6,695 nt of DNA, taken from Rickettsiales bacterium (lineage in GTDB: Bacteria > Pseudomonadota > Alphaproteobacteria > Rickettsiales > Anaplasmataceae). The position numbers and the translations under genes were made by a program. The stretch's first letter is position 1, and every line of letters begins with the position of its first letter. Of the stretch, positions 6,618 through 6,695 are shown piece after piece. The stretch spans positions 1 to 6,695 of the forward strand of contig JAISAR010000117.1 in assembly GCA_031266615.1 (NCBI GenBank), in the 5' to 3' direction. The notes beneath the pieces were generated by a model that was not told the DNA's origin, did no database searches, and saw only the letters and a program-made list of their open reading frames with translations.

Positions 6618-6687
6618 ACGACGAAAGTATCACGGTTGGCGTCTTATGTTTAATTTTTTGCACTATGTGCACCTCATGTCTTTATTA
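6581..6687 (+). repeat. Right copy of the 107-bp perfect inverted repeat
   Basis: This is the exact reverse complement of 1-107. Similarity continues inward to 6529 at 39 of 52 bases. It includes the last 12 codons of the transposase-like frame (stop 6615-6617) and about 70 bases of noncoding tail. Eight more bases follow to the window edge and cannot be compared, as the left copy begins at base 1 of the window. Confidence 0.9.
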
Positions 6688-6695
6688 ATTTCACC

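Noticed and set aside
1..6695. A composite transposon carrying the six genes
   Set aside because: The flanking copies are remnants without an intact transposase, and the cargo is ancestral core housekeeping genes in normal operon order, not accessory cargo.

Overview
The window is an AT-rich piece of an alphaproteobacterial chromosome, most likely Wolbachia (Rickettsiales, Anaplasmataceae). The assignment rests on recognised sequence, not on a search: RecA and both phospholipid enzymes are of alphaproteobacterial type, two AGCS symporters lie next to each other, and transposase debris surrounds compact housekeeping genes. The species within the group cannot be told from this window.

All six real genes are on the minus strand, so transcription runs from right to left: recA (6439-5372), a 235-bp gap, then a tight run of five genes: psd (5136-4444), pssA (4447-3677), two tandem AGCS-family sodium/amino-acid symporters (3662-2313 and 2310-844) and plsY (831-250). 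Within the run, psd and pssA overlap by 4 nt and the other junctions are 14, 2 and 12 nt, so it very probably forms one operon. PssA makes phosphatidylserine from CDP-diacylglycerol and serine, Psd decarboxylates it to phosphatidylethanolamine, and PlsY performs the first acylation of glycerol-3-phosphate. The operon therefore joins the start and the end of phosphatidylethanolamine synthesis to two amino-acid importers.

The recA-psd gap holds a good -10 box (TATAAT), a perfect 9-bp dyad just before the psd start codon, a 4-codon upstream ORF with the only strong Shine-Dalgarno-like sequence in the leader, a hairpin downstream of recA, and an unexplained 48-codon open frame. recA has a good sigma70-type promoter (TTGGCA, 17 nt, TATCAT) and no recognisable alphaproteobacterial SOS box.

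The gene block is bracketed by a perfect 107-bp inverted repeat (1-107 and 6581-6687). With lower identity (39 of 52 bases) the similarity continues inward to 159 and 6529. Each copy carries the last codons of what looks like a DDE transposase, ending in the same residues GAIHLASICAD, followed by identical downstream DNA. These look like two oppositely oriented remnants of one insertion-sequence family, so the whole recA-plsY segment is a possible inversion unit. No CRISPR array, tRNA, rRNA or wholly new multigene system was recognised.
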